64,000 nucleotides of DNA from an uncultured Maribacter sp. (lineage in GTDB: Bacteria; Bacteroidota; Bacteroidia; Flavobacteriales; Flavobacteriaceae). A program made the position numbers and the translations under genes. The notes beneath the pieces are model-generated. The model saw only the letters and a program-made list of their open reading frames with translations. It did not search any database and was not told the origin of the DNA. The DNA lies in NCBI RefSeq assembly GCF_947496775.1, contig NZ_CANMDU010000006.1, forward strand, positions 124,001-188,000, given 5' to 3'. Positions 9,071-17,726 of the stretch are shown piece after piece (position 1 is the stretch's first letter; every line of letters begins with the position of its first letter).

Positions 9071-10579
9071 CTATTCTTCGTATTTTTTTCGCAGTTCTCG
9101 TTTAAGTATTTTGCCTTGTCCACTGATTGGAAATGACGATAAAAATTCAACGGACTTGGGCACTTTATACTTTGCTAATTTTTTGCGGCAAACATCAAGT
9201 ACTGCCTCTTCAGTTAACTTTGTACCTTGACGTAGTAAAACACAAGCTTTACCCACCTCTTGCCATTGCTCATCTGGAACACCAATAACGGCTACCATGG
9301 CAACTTCTGGAATCTTTGAGATTACATTTTCTATTTCAATGGGGTACACATTCTCGCCTCCCGAAATATACATATCTTTTATTCGGTCAACTATATAAAA
9401 CATACCATCGGAATCTACATAACCGGCATCACCAGTTCTAAACCATCCGTTAACAAATGAAGCCTCTGTAAGTTTAGGCTTGTTCCAATAGCCAGGTGTA
9501 AGTCCCGAACTTTTAACTTGAATTTCTCCAGTTTGACCGCTTGCGACAGGGTTGCCGTTGTCATCACCTATTTGAACATCCGTGTACATCAATGCCTTAC
9601 CGGCAGCCTTTGGATTTTTTCGTGCGGCTTCTGGTGGTTGAAAGATTAGGCCGAATATTTCGGTCATACCATATGATTGTGACAACGCTACTCCTTTTTC
9701 ATACCAGCGCTCAATAAGTTTCAGATTAGCAGGTGCACCTCCCACACCAATTACCTGTAAGGCAGGAAAAGTAGTGGACTCGAAGTCAGGGTGCTGACTT
9801 AGTACAGTTAAATGATAGGGAACACCAAGAGTATGCGTCACACCGATTTTTTCACTACTGAGGTATTTTATAGCAATATCGGCATCCCATCCGCGCATGA
9901 TGTATAACGTTCCTCCAAAATGAAACAAAGGCGTTGTGAATCCATTAAGTCCTGCCGTATGAAAAAGTGGAGCGTAAGTAAGACAAACCGAATCACTGTT
10001 TATTATTGATGCCTGCTGTAATACATTGGTTTGGGTCATGCGATATGTACCAATAACCCCTTTAGGTTCACCAGTTGTCCCAGAGGTATACATTAATGAA
10101 TTCATATCATCTAAACTAACCGCGGGCATAGTAATCGATGCCGGGCTTTCGGTGATGAGTTGCTCATACGGACTTGTTGCCAGATTCTCTTGACGTTCGA
10201 GACTTGGTAATTTGGTGTGCTGCAACAATTCTAAAAATTCCGAATCATAAATCACTACACTAGGTTCTGCTTCTTTGAAAATCTCTGCTATTTCGAAGGC
10301 ACTTAAACGCCAATTCATAGGCATGAATACTGCTCCTAATTTCCAACAGGCAAACATAAGTTCTATAATGTCACTGCTATTGTTTGCTATTATAGCAATA
10401 CGATTGTTTTTTTCTATAGTAAACCTGTTTTTCAGGCCACTGGCCAGTCGTTTGGCACGGTCATTCAGTTCGGAATAGGTCAAATGACGCCCGGTGTGTA
10501 TGTCTACTGTTGCTAAACGCTCACCATCATTGTCAGCAAAGTGTTGTAACCAATCTGAAAAGAGCTCATTATTCACCAT
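9071..10579 (-). CDS. Acyl-CoA synthetase / AMP-dependent ligase
   Basis: 502 residues, full length for a class I adenylate-forming ligase. The P-loop-like motif MYTSGTTGEPKG (about 163-174) activates the carboxylate. The A5 motif is SQSYGMTE. WFRTGDAGYVDSDGMFYIVDR carries the ribose-binding Asp and hinge. The catalytic lysine is in GKILKRELR near the C-terminus. It should convert a free carboxylic acid to an acyl-CoA. It is divergent from an MFS carrier gene and belongs to the inserted 9-14.3 kb cassette with a thioesterase and a nitronate monooxygenase. Base composition looks somewhat richer in GC than its neighbours, consistent with transfer. Confidence 0.92.
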   Translation of the reverse strand: MVNNELFSDWLQHFADNDGERLATVDIHTGRHLTYSELNDRAKRLASGLKNRFTIEKNNRIAIIANNSSDIIELMFACWKLGAVFMPMNWRLSAFEIAEIFKEAEPSVVIYDSEFLELLQHTKLPSLERQENLATSPYEQLITESPASITMPAVSLDDMNSLMYTSGTTGEPKGVIGTYRMTQTNVLQQASIINSDSVCLTYAPLFHTAGLNGFTTPLFHFGGTLYIMRGWDADIAIKYLSSEKIGVTHTLGVPYHLTVLSQHPDFESTTFPALQVIGVGGAPANLKLIERWYEKGVALSQSYGMTEIFGLIFQPPEAARKNPKAAGKALMYTDVQIGDDNGNPVASGQTGEIQVKSSGLTPGYWNKPKLTEASFVNGWFRTGDAGYVDSDGMFYIVDRIKDMYISGGENVYPIEIENVISKIPEVAMVAVIGVPDEQWQEVGKACVLLRQGTKLTEEAVLDVCRKKLAKYKVPKSVEFLSSFPISGQGKILKRELRKKYEE

Positions 10580-10754
10580 AGATTAGTATGTGTCATTAGT
10601 TTCACAAATATAAGAAATTAGTGAAAGCGTTCTCATTTAGGTCAGGTTTGTATTAGTAAGTTGTTGTAAAACAATAAGAAAAGGTACTTAGTAGAATATT
10701 TGCAATTAACATGGAATGTGCTATACTCTGGAAAAAATATTGTAAATTAAGAAG

Positions 10755-12014
10755 GTGAAAAAGGCACATAGCAAAAAAATATTCTTTGGTTGGTGGGTAC
10801 TCGCAGCCCTCTGTTCAATTTATGCAACCGTAAATGGTATTGTCACCCTTTCGTTAAAGCGATTTTATCCCAGTCTTATAGAGACTTTCGGGTGGACTCA
10901 GTCAGAGGTGACACAACCTATTTCGATTTTCTATTTTATCATTGCATTTTTAACACCGTTTATTGGTGCTGCACTTGATCGCGGGAATCCAAAACGAATT
11001 ATACTAGCTGGCGCAACTCTCATTCTTATCGGCTTGGTTGGTATGAGTCAGATGTCTAGTTTAAATCATTTTATGGCTATTTACATAGTCTTTTCATTCG
11101 GTGTGGCAGGTGCAGGAATGGCATCTAGCATGTATATCCTTACACGCTGGTTTCGTCGACATCGAGGTAAAGCTGTAGGTATTTTATTGTTAGGAGGTAG
11201 TCTTGGCGCGGCCTTTTTCAACAAAGTAACAGGTGATGCGATTGATATGATTGGATGGCAAAACACAACCTTGTTACTGGCAGTCCTCGCTTTTCTGTTT
11301 ATGATAATTCCTTGGACCTTGGTTAGAACAGACCCCTCGGAAAAAGGTCTATTTCCTGATGGAATAGAAAGGAATTCTGGACATAAGTCAATACAAGACG
11401 GGCCGTCACTTGCACAAGCGTTTCGCTCACCTGAACTCTATCTCATTTTTTTGACAACTGCAGCACTTTGGTTTTGTATCATTGGATTTGGCCAGCATCA
11501 AGATATTTTCTTTCAAAAAGAACTGGGTTTGAGTTCGAGCAAAGTTACCAATGTAGGTTCAGCCCTTTTTCTATTTGGTGTTGTTGGAAAATTAATATTC
11601 GGTTTTTTGAGTGATAGCTTTAACAAAAAGTCAATAATGGCTTGGTCCATTCTTTTGCTAATTATTGGTAACCTAGTTCTTTATATTATAGCCATAAAAA
11701 CTATCGAATTATCCCCATACTGGTATGCCTTTACTTACGGTATTGCCTATAGTGGTGTATTCACCATGATTCAAATAATGATTGCGGAGCTTTATTCTGG
11801 TCCATCTTATGGAAAAATTTTAGGGGTAGTGCTTACTATTGATACGCTTGCCTCGGTTGCTGGTATAGTGGTGCTTGGCAAAATGAGCGATTATTCAGGG
11901 TCTTATGTTACTAGTATTCAGTTGATGATAGGGCTTTGCTTAACAGCACTAATTTTATTTCTTTTAGTTCGGGTTAAGAGTCGGTCAACTTTAATAGGTA
12001 ATAAGAAAGACTAG
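10755..12014 (+). CDS. Major facilitator superfamily transporter (monocarboxylate/OFA-like)
   Basis: About 419 residues with 12 predicted membrane helices. It starts at GTG (10755); no in-frame ATG lies before the first helix (FFGWWVLAALCSIYATVNG). The N-terminal GWW motif and YPSLIETFGWTQSEV resemble the oxalate:formate antiporter/monocarboxylate carrier branch. The signature loop RWFRRHRGKAVGILLLGGSLG (between helices 4 and 5) is also typical. Placed head to head with an acyl-CoA ligase, it probably imports the organic acid that the ligase activates. The substrate is inferred only as a class (small or aromatic carboxylate). Confidence 0.88.
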   Translation: MKKAHSKKIFFGWWVLAALCSIYATVNGIVTLSLKRFYPSLIETFGWTQSEVTQPISIFYFIIAFLTPFIGAALDRGNPKRIILAGATLILIGLVGMSQMSSLNHFMAIYIVFSFGVAGAGMASSMYILTRWFRRHRGKAVGILLLGGSLGAAFFNKVTGDAIDMIGWQNTTLLLAVLAFLFMIIPWTLVRTDPSEKGLFPDGIERNSGHKSIQDGPSLAQAFRSPELYLIFLTTAALWFCIIGFGQHQDIFFQKELGLSSSKVTNVGSALFLFGVVGKLIFGFLSDSFNKKSIMAWSILLLIIGNLVLYIIAIKTIELSPYWYAFTYGIAYSGVFTMIQIMIAELYSGPSYGKILGVVLTIDTLASVAGIVVLGKMSDYSGSYVTSIQLMIGLCLTALILFLLVRVKSRSTLIGNKKD

Positions 12015-12138
12015 GTCGATTCCAGGGTAGTGGAAGATCAGGATTTTTTAATACTTAAGTTCGTAGCGTCTATTTTTCTATTAGAGGCAATTGGGTATGT
12101 TGATTGGATTTATATTGTATTTAGGGTCAGAGTTATGA

Positions 12139-12178
12139 ATAGTTAAATATAATAGTTAACTTTATTAACTATTATATT
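12139..12178. promoter_or_regulatory. Perfect 14-bp inverted repeat plus extra half-site (operator candidate)
   Basis: AATATAATAGTTAA (12146-12159) and its exact complement (12165-12178) are separated by CTTTA. A third copy of ATAGTTAA lies at 12139-12146. The array is in the 246-base gap between the MFS gene and the thioesterase gene, about 80 bases before the latter's start. Three copies of one half-site look more like an operator than a terminator, and there is no T-run. No regulator is encoded within the cassette, so the binding protein is unknown. Nothing else is recognisable in this gap. Confidence 0.55.
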
Positions 12179-12260
12179 GAGAGAAAATTAAACTTTTACT
12201 AACACAGCTTTGCAACGTAGGTGAAAATCCCAATATACAAATCCGATAGAGGCGAAAACT

Positions 12261-13061
12261 ATGCCATACAAATTAGATATTGAAACGTTATTGACCAAAA
12301 CGGAAGATGCATATTCTACAGCTTTAGTCAGCAAAGACTATTGGAATTTTAATAGTGCTTTCGGTGGGTGGTCTGCTGCTATTGCAATCGAGGCCGTAGT
12401 TAGTGAGCCAGACTTTCGTGGTGATATAGTACATTTAGACGCTACCATGGTACTCCCTATTAAGGAAGGAATCATTTTCATTTTTACAAAAAAAATCCGT
12501 AGCGGTAAAACTACAGATTTCTGGCAGGTTAAAATCTGCAAAGCGAATGAGGAAAACAGCATTTTGTATGAATGTCGTATTACAACATCTTTAGTTCAAA
12601 CATCCGACATTAATTTTCAGCCTCCTTTTCCTAAGGTGGTTGATCCAGAAGGTGTTAAACCTCAAGATATCACAAGGGGTCCTAGATGGATGCAATTTTA
12701 TGACCGACGCCCAGTATTGGGAACGGCTTTTAAAAAAAACACTACTCCTTACAGCGCGGTATGGACAAAGGATAAAGAGGGTCGTCCGTTGGATGCAAAG
12801 GCCATTGTTTCATTGTGCGATACTTTGGCGCCCCGACCATATTTTATGTCGGATAATATGTTTCCGATAGCAACTTTTAGTTACAGTGTTAGCTTATTTT
12901 CAACAGCTAAGGAATTAAACAAAAAAGAATCGGAGTTTGTACTGATAGAAGGGGATAGTCATTGTATTCGAAATGGCACATATCATCAAAATGGACGGGT
13001 TTGGTCGCGATTAGGAGTTTTATTGGCTGTTACCAACCAAACGGCCTTCTTTTGGGAGTAA
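12261..13061 (+). CDS. Acyl-CoA thioesterase-like protein (double hotdog, TesB-like)
   Basis: 266 residues. The N-terminal hotdog contains FNSAFGGWSAAIAIEAVV, matching the NxxxHGGY/FGG motif of Acyl-CoA_thio_3/TesB-like thioesterases. The second hotdog (about 150-266) contains AIVSLCDTLAPRP, resembling the catalytic Asp/Thr region of TesB. Its expected reaction is hydrolysis of an acyl-CoA to acid plus CoA. It belongs to the cassette with the acyl-CoA ligase and nitronate monooxygenase. A ligase and a thioesterase together imply a pathway that uses a CoA ester and later releases the product. Confidence 0.78.
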   Translation: MPYKLDIETLLTKTEDAYSTALVSKDYWNFNSAFGGWSAAIAIEAVVSEPDFRGDIVHLDATMVLPIKEGIIFIFTKKIRSGKTTDFWQVKICKANEENSILYECRITTSLVQTSDINFQPPFPKVVDPEGVKPQDITRGPRWMQFYDRRPVLGTAFKKNTTPYSAVWTKDKEGRPLDAKAIVSLCDTLAPRPYFMSDNMFPIATFSYSVSLFSTAKELNKKESEFVLIEGDSHCIRNGTYHQNGRVWSRLGVLLAVTNQTAFFWE

Positions 13062-13117
13062 AAATCATGAATTCGTAATTAAGCGAAGATGCTTTTCGAT
13101 GACCTCAAAGTAAACAA

Positions 13118-13204
13118 CCTCGGGGCAAGCCCACGAGGTATTAGAAGGAAAATTAGCATTGATTTCGACGCAAGCGTCGGAGCATTTAAATCTCGATTAT
13201 CGAG
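13118..13204. repeat. Cluster of three strong hairpins (REP/MITE-like)
   Basis: Three stem-loops follow one another. 13118-13138 has a CCTCG/CGAGG stem continuing into GGGC-AA-GCCC. 13166-13179 is CGACGC-AA-GCGTCG. 13192-13204 is CTCGAT-T-ATCGAG. The segment is GC-rich compared with surrounding intergenic DNA and lies in the 254-base gap between the thioesterase and nitronate monooxygenase genes. No reading frame or T-run accompanies it. It resembles a REP or miniature transposable element remnant, but I could not find a second full copy in this window. Confidence 0.6.
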
Positions 13205-13315
13205 TAAAAGGAACTACGCTTGTTGAAGAAACCGAACATAGTAAAAATGAATTTTAATACTATGGTATTAACTTGAAATTTATACATACTTGGTGAAAAT
13301 TTAAAACAAACAATA

Positions 13316-14257
13316 ATGAGAACTATAGAAGAAAGTCGAAAAAAGTTTGATGCCATTCGAAAAGATATGCGGCTACCTATTATTGCCGCCCCAATGTTTT
13401 TGGTATCAGGTCCAGAGCTTGTGACGGCTTGTTTATCAAATAAAATTGCCTGTGGTTTCCCTACGTTAAATGCCCGTAAACCTGAAATATTAGATGATTG
13501 GTTAGCTAATATTGCATTGGATTCAGGTTTGGCTATTCCAAATATTATTGTTCATCGGAGCAATCCGCGATCACAATCAGATTTAGACCTTATTGTTAAG
13601 CATCAACCTCCAATTGTAATTAGTGCTTTAGGCCACCCAGGTCCAGTATTAGAGGCAGTTCACACCTATGGTGGTTTGGTTTTTGCCGATGTTAACTCCA
13701 TGAAACATGCTCATAAGGCTATTGAAGCGGGCATTGATGGCCTTGTTCTTGTGTGTTCTGGAGCAGGTGGGCATACAGGGCAATTAAGCCCTTTTGCTTT
13801 TATTCCTGAAGTTAGAAGAGTCTTTTCAGGACCGATTATTGCTGGCGGTTCTGTTAGTAATGGCTTTGCGATTAGAGCCATGGAACTTTTAGGAGCTGAC
13901 CTTGTTTCAATGGGAACCCATTTTATTTCGGCGCGTGAAAGCCTTGCTTCCGATGAATACCGTAACATGTTGATAAATAGCTCTGTTGAGGATATCATAG
14001 CTTCTCCATTTTTTACTGGTGTACAGGCTAATTATTTACTTCCTTCTATCGAGAAAACAGGAATAACAAAAGAGGAATTGATAAAACCGAGAAGTAATGT
14101 GATGATTGATGATGAAAAATCACGCGCTAAAGCCTGGAAAGATATTTGGTCTGCAGGACAGGGGGTAGGCTCCACAAAAGCTATTCTTCCAGTTTCTAAG
14201 ATTGTTAGTCAATTAGAATTGGAATATAACCTGGCACTAAACGGAAAAATAAAATGA
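13316..14257 (+). CDS. Nitronate monooxygenase / 2-nitropropane dioxygenase-like flavoprotein
   Basis: 313 residues forming an FMN-binding TIM barrel. The start RLPIIAAPMFLVSGPELVTAC is the NMO N-terminal FMN motif. VLVCSGAGGHTGQLSPFAF contains the conserved His that acts as catalytic base in NMOs. IIAGGSVSNG and LLGADLVSMGTHFI bind the FMN phosphate. The family oxidises nitronates using O2; relatives act as enoyl reductases. It is the last gene of the inserted cassette and is convergent with the kinase gene. Combined with the ligase, carrier and thioesterase, it suggests degradation of an organic acid, possibly nitro-substituted, but that is inference. Confidence 0.88.
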   Translation: MRTIEESRKKFDAIRKDMRLPIIAAPMFLVSGPELVTACLSNKIACGFPTLNARKPEILDDWLANIALDSGLAIPNIIVHRSNPRSQSDLDLIVKHQPPIVISALGHPGPVLEAVHTYGGLVFADVNSMKHAHKAIEAGIDGLVLVCSGAGGHTGQLSPFAFIPEVRRVFSGPIIAGGSVSNGFAIRAMELLGADLVSMGTHFISARESLASDEYRNMLINSSVEDIIASPFFTGVQANYLLPSIEKTGITKEELIKPRSNVMIDDEKSRAKAWKDIWSAGQGVGSTKAILPVSKIVSQLELEYNLALNGKIK

Positions 14258-14311
14258 AAGCCTGTATGTCTTTGTAACCTTTTCTATATTGGAAATGTAA
14301 AGTGCTAGTAT

Positions 14312-14341
14312 TTAGTTATATATGATGCCTATTTTAATCAT
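14312..14341 (-). pseudogene. Truncated start of a LytTR response regulator gene
   Basis: Immediately after (and overlapping by 8 bases) the end of the intact kinase gene is ATGATTAAAATAGGC, encoding MIKIGII, followed by two foreign residues and a stop. The first seven residues are identical to the start of the LytTR regulator at 8759. The homology ends near 14321, which therefore marks one junction of the inserted cassette. This shows that the kinase originally ran directly into the regulator. Confidence 0.8.
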
Positions 14342-15356
14342 TCCCTGTGTTTTGTATAGAATCTTTTAAATCAATAGACAGATTTATACGATATACCTTT
14401 TCCTTATCATCCATTTCTAATACATGGGAATTAGGGTATAATAGATTTAAACGTCTTTTTACATTTTCAAGCCCCATTCCTTTTCTTTTCGATTCAGTTA
14501 ACATGGAGGGTTTTGAGTTAATTACACAAAAGTGGAGGCTGGTGTTTTTAATAGATATAGAGATATCAATAGTACTTTGTTCATTAGTACTTTGAGCACC
14601 ATGTTTAACCCCATTTTCAACAAACGGAATTAACAGCATTGGAGCAATTCTTAAGTGCAACAAATCACCTTCAATTAAAAATTCAATAGTACAACGTTTA
14701 CTTAATCTTTTTTCTTCAAGTAATAAATAATTCTCTATAAACTCAAGCTCCTCTCTTAATAAAACAGTGTCTTTTTTAGAGCTCTCTAACTGGTATCGCA
14801 TTAATTCTGAAAGCTGCATTACAACATCAGGAGTTTCTGGTGATTGCTGCCTGGAAAGCGCATAAATACTATTTAGGGAGTTAAATAAAAAATGGGGATT
14901 CACCTGCTCCTTCAGGTAATTAAGCTCCATATCTCTTTGTAACTTATCTTTCTCAGAATTTTCTCTTTGCATAAGTATACTTCTTCTTAAAAAAAAAGCA
15001 GCCATACCCGTTCCTGTGGTATAAATAAAAAAGAAAAATGATTTAAAAGTGCCATATCCATCTGTATATCCTTTCAAATAAGAACCAAAAAATATACTTC
15101 CAATGAGCAGTATTCCGTATAAAACATATCGTTTCTTATCTAGAAAAAAGGGAATGAGAATAAAATGATTTATCCATATAATTACCATAATAAAAATTGC
15201 AAAATTTAATTGCCATTTATAAAAATTATACTGACTATCAAATTTCTCTTTGATGGACCAGACACTCAATATTTCTAGCATAGCAACCAGTAAAAAAGCG
15301 CCTACGTTAATGAGTATGGTATTCTTCAAAGACTTTTTAAACATAACTATTTTCAA
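14334..15356 (-). CDS. LytS/YehU-type sensor histidine kinase
   Basis: 340 residues. Four N-terminal membrane helices (about 12-130) are followed by a short coiled linker. The His_kinase domain has the phosphoacceptor motif NPHFLFNSLNSIYALSR (about 153-169). The C-terminal ATPase part carries the N-box IPFVENGVKHG and the G-box GMGLENVKRRL. It is the partner type of LytTR regulators. Its downstream neighbour should be one, but only seven codons of it remain (14312-14341); the complete regulator is at 8064-8759 beyond the inserted genes. Signal flow between the two probably still occurs in trans. Confidence 0.9.
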   Translation of the reverse strand: MKIVMFKKSLKNTILINVGAFLLVAMLEILSVWSIKEKFDSQYNFYKWQLNFAIFIMVIIWINHFILIPFFLDKKRYVLYGILLIGSIFFGSYLKGYTDGYGTFKSFFFFIYTTGTGMAAFFLRRSILMQRENSEKDKLQRDMELNYLKEQVNPHFLFNSLNSIYALSRQQSPETPDVVMQLSELMRYQLESSKKDTVLLREELEFIENYLLLEEKRLSKRCTIEFLIEGDLLHLRIAPMLLIPFVENGVKHGAQSTNEQSTIDISISIKNTSLHFCVINSKPSMLTESKRKGMGLENVKRRLNLLYPNSHVLEMDDKEKVYRINLSIDLKDSIQNTGND

Positions 15357-15532
15357 GATGGGTTTTATTACTAATAAATATAAAGATACTATCTACAAAT
15401 GCAGCATTCCATAATTTCTTATAAAAGTGGTATATCAATGACGAAACGGTTTTATCATGTAACTGTTCCATACATCCTTTTTATGGTTTTGGACATAGAT
15501 TATACTATACTTTTATGCAATAACTGAAAATC

Positions 15533-16726
15533 ATGAAAAACAAAACAGGAGGACTACTTTTAATAGTACTAATACTAACCAATGCTGGTTTTGCCCAGCA
15601 AAGTAATGGCGTTGCACCTAAGGCTACAACTGCTGAAACCACACTCTCTTTCAGAGATATTCCTGAACTCAAACAGGCTTTTATAGATGCTGCACCAAAA
15701 GATAAAAAGGACAATATCGTTGTGGGTGAATTAGGACTTGATGGGGGAGATAAAGCAATGATTGTTAAACTAGCACAAGAAATTGCCGACAATAAACTTG
15801 ACCCTAATGACAGTTTTCTTATTGCTTACAAAGGCAAACTGCTCTTTGAATCCTATTATAGAAAAGGTCGCATTAATCTACCTCATTTTCAGGCATCAGC
15901 AACTAAAGCTTATACTTGTTTAGCACTAGGTAGAGCCATCCAGTTGGGTTATCTGACTATGTCCGATTTAGACAAGCCTTTAATTAGCTTTCTAAAAGAC
16001 TTGGACCCCACAAAATTTGTCGAAGGCGCAGAAAAAATTACACTGCACAAGGCAATGACGATGCGTTCTGGTATTCGCCTTAGTAAAGAACAACGAAAAG
16101 CATTTGAGAAAACGCCTGCCCAATTAAAAGGTCAAAAACAAGTTCAAACTTTTCTTGAACACAGTGCGCCTATTACTTCAGCGTCTCAAAGTTTTTTGTA
16201 TCAAGACGACCCAAGGTTGGTGATGCAAGTTATTGAAGCTGTGGTACCAGGAACTGCTCAAGATTTTATTAAAAAAGAACTCCTTAACAAAATGGGGATA
16301 ACAACTTATGGTTGGGAGACTGACGTTAACGGTCTTCCTGTTTCTGCAAGTAGGTCGAGTTTGACATCGCGAAATATGGTCAAATGGGGAATCTTAACTT
16401 CGAACAAAGGCAAATGGAAGGGCGAACAGCTGATTCCTGAAGCCTTTATTTCCAAAGCTACCAGTAGAATCCTTGTAACTGGTGATGATGATGTTTATGG
16501 TGGAGGTAAAGATGTTTCGAATCAAGGCTACGGTTATTACTGGTGGAGTGCAGATTTAAAATACAAGGATAAAAGCTATTTCAGTGTATCTGCTCAAGGT
16601 GGTGGCGGTCAATATATTATTCTAATTGAAGAGTTAGATTTAATGATTGTAGTTACGTCTCATGATAACGATAACAGCACCCTGCAAATAGTAGCAGAGA
16701 GAATTTTGCCTGCTTTTGTGGAGTAA
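15533..16726 (+). CDS. Exported serine hydrolase, beta-lactamase/penicillin-binding protein fold
   Basis: 397 residues with a signal peptide (about 1-21, ending AGFAQ). The nucleophile motif SATK (SxxK) is in FQASATKAYTCLALGR (about residue 121). The helix with MRSGIR and the terminal SAQGGGGQYI (equivalent to the KTG/HxG motif) follow. This is the class C beta-lactamase-like family (EstB, PBP4*-like). These enzymes hydrolyse esters or peptides in the periplasm; a true beta-lactamase activity cannot be assumed. It is 29 bases upstream of an exported esterase, probably one transcript. It is divergent from the kinase gene. Confidence 0.85.
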   Translation: MKNKTGGLLLIVLILTNAGFAQQSNGVAPKATTAETTLSFRDIPELKQAFIDAAPKDKKDNIVVGELGLDGGDKAMIVKLAQEIADNKLDPNDSFLIAYKGKLLFESYYRKGRINLPHFQASATKAYTCLALGRAIQLGYLTMSDLDKPLISFLKDLDPTKFVEGAEKITLHKAMTMRSGIRLSKEQRKAFEKTPAQLKGQKQVQTFLEHSAPITSASQSFLYQDDPRLVMQVIEAVVPGTAQDFIKKELLNKMGITTYGWETDVNGLPVSASRSSLTSRNMVKWGILTSNKGKWKGEQLIPEAFISKATSRILVTGDDDVYGGGKDVSNQGYGYYWWSADLKYKDKSYFSVSAQGGGGQYIILIEELDLMIVVTSHDNDNSTLQIVAERILPAFVE

Positions 16727-16755
16727 TAATTGTAAATAATAATAAAATCGTAACA

Positions 16756-17610
16756 ATGAGAAACCTCTGTTTTGTTTTTATATTTCTTATAACAATAAGC
16801 AATGTTTTTGCTCAAAAAAGTAATAATGATAATATCAAAAAATCGTTTTTAGAATTACCTCGCATTGAGGTAGTTCCTATAACAGATACTAACACAGATA
16901 GGCATTATGAGCTTTATATAAAACTTCCTGAGGGATATTCAGAAAAGAGTAACAAAAAGTACCCTGTGCTATATTTTACGGATGCGATGTGGCATATAGA
17001 AATACTTTCAGGTACTACTGAATACCTGTTGGAAGATGCTATTCTGGTTGGAATTTCATGGCAAAAAGATATTGATGAAAACTTAAAAAGGGAAATAGGA
17101 GAGCACCTAAGCAGATACAGAGATTACTCCATTAGGAAATCAGATAACAAAGAATATCAGGCTACATATCAGTATGGACAAGCCAATAATCATTTAAGTT
17201 TTATTAGAAATGATGTATTTAAATATGTAGAAAATAAATATCAAACCAATGAAAATAACCGTACCTATTTTGGCTATTCCATGGGAGGTGAATTCGGAGC
17301 ATATATATTACTAACACAACCAGATACGTTTAAAAACTACATTCTCGGCAGTCCATCGCTTCATAATGATATTCTGTTACTTTCGGAACTTAAGTTTAAA
17401 CACAAAAAGCTAAATGCTAATGTTTTAGTTTCATATGGTGCTTTAGAAAAAGAGTTAGGTGCCAACGCTGAAAAATTCATTAGCATGCTTACATCTAGAA
17501 ATGATAAGAGCCTGTTGTTGAAGCCTGTAATTATAGGGGGCAGCCATCAAACCGCATTTCCTATGACCGCAGTAAAAAGTATGTATTGGTTATCGGCCTT
17601 GATAAAATAA
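16756..17610 (+). CDS. Exported alpha/beta-hydrolase esterase (esterase D / IroE-BesA-like)
   Basis: 284 residues with a signal peptide (about 1-19, ISNVFAQ). The nucleophile elbow is YFGYSMGGEFGAYILL (GxSxG, Ser near 175). An early KKYPVLYFTDA strand and the late GGSHQTAFP segment supply the likely catalytic His. The arrangement matches the putative-esterase family that includes enterobactin/bacillibactin esterases and S-formylglutathione hydrolases. It is downstream of the serine hydrolase and followed by a strong hairpin (17652-17702). Substrate is not predictable. Confidence 0.85.
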   Translation: MRNLCFVFIFLITISNVFAQKSNNDNIKKSFLELPRIEVVPITDTNTDRHYELYIKLPEGYSEKSNKKYPVLYFTDAMWHIEILSGTTEYLLEDAILVGISWQKDIDENLKREIGEHLSRYRDYSIRKSDNKEYQATYQYGQANNHLSFIRNDVFKYVENKYQTNENNRTYFGYSMGGEFGAYILLTQPDTFKNYILGSPSLHNDILLLSELKFKHKKLNANVLVSYGALEKELGANAEKFISMLTSRNDKSLLLKPVIIGGSHQTAFPMTAVKSMYWLSALIK

Positions 17611-17651
17611 TATGGAATTTTAAAGAGTTATTTATAAATAATAAGATAAGC

Positions 17652-17702
17652 AAACACCTATTATTTGCTCCAAGGTTAGGAGGGGAGTATAATAGGTGTT
17701 TT
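17652..17702. terminator. Bidirectional terminator between convergent genes
   Basis: Thirteen bases, AAACACCTATTAT (17652-17664), pair perfectly with 17689-17701. Inside is a second small CTCC/GGAG stem. A T-run flanks the right arm, and the AAA of the left arm reads as T on the other strand. It lies between the ends of the esterase gene (plus) and the alpha/beta-hydrolase gene (minus), so it can end transcription from both sides. Confidence 0.7.
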
Positions 17703-17726
17703 ACGCAATCAGACTTTATCTAATAT

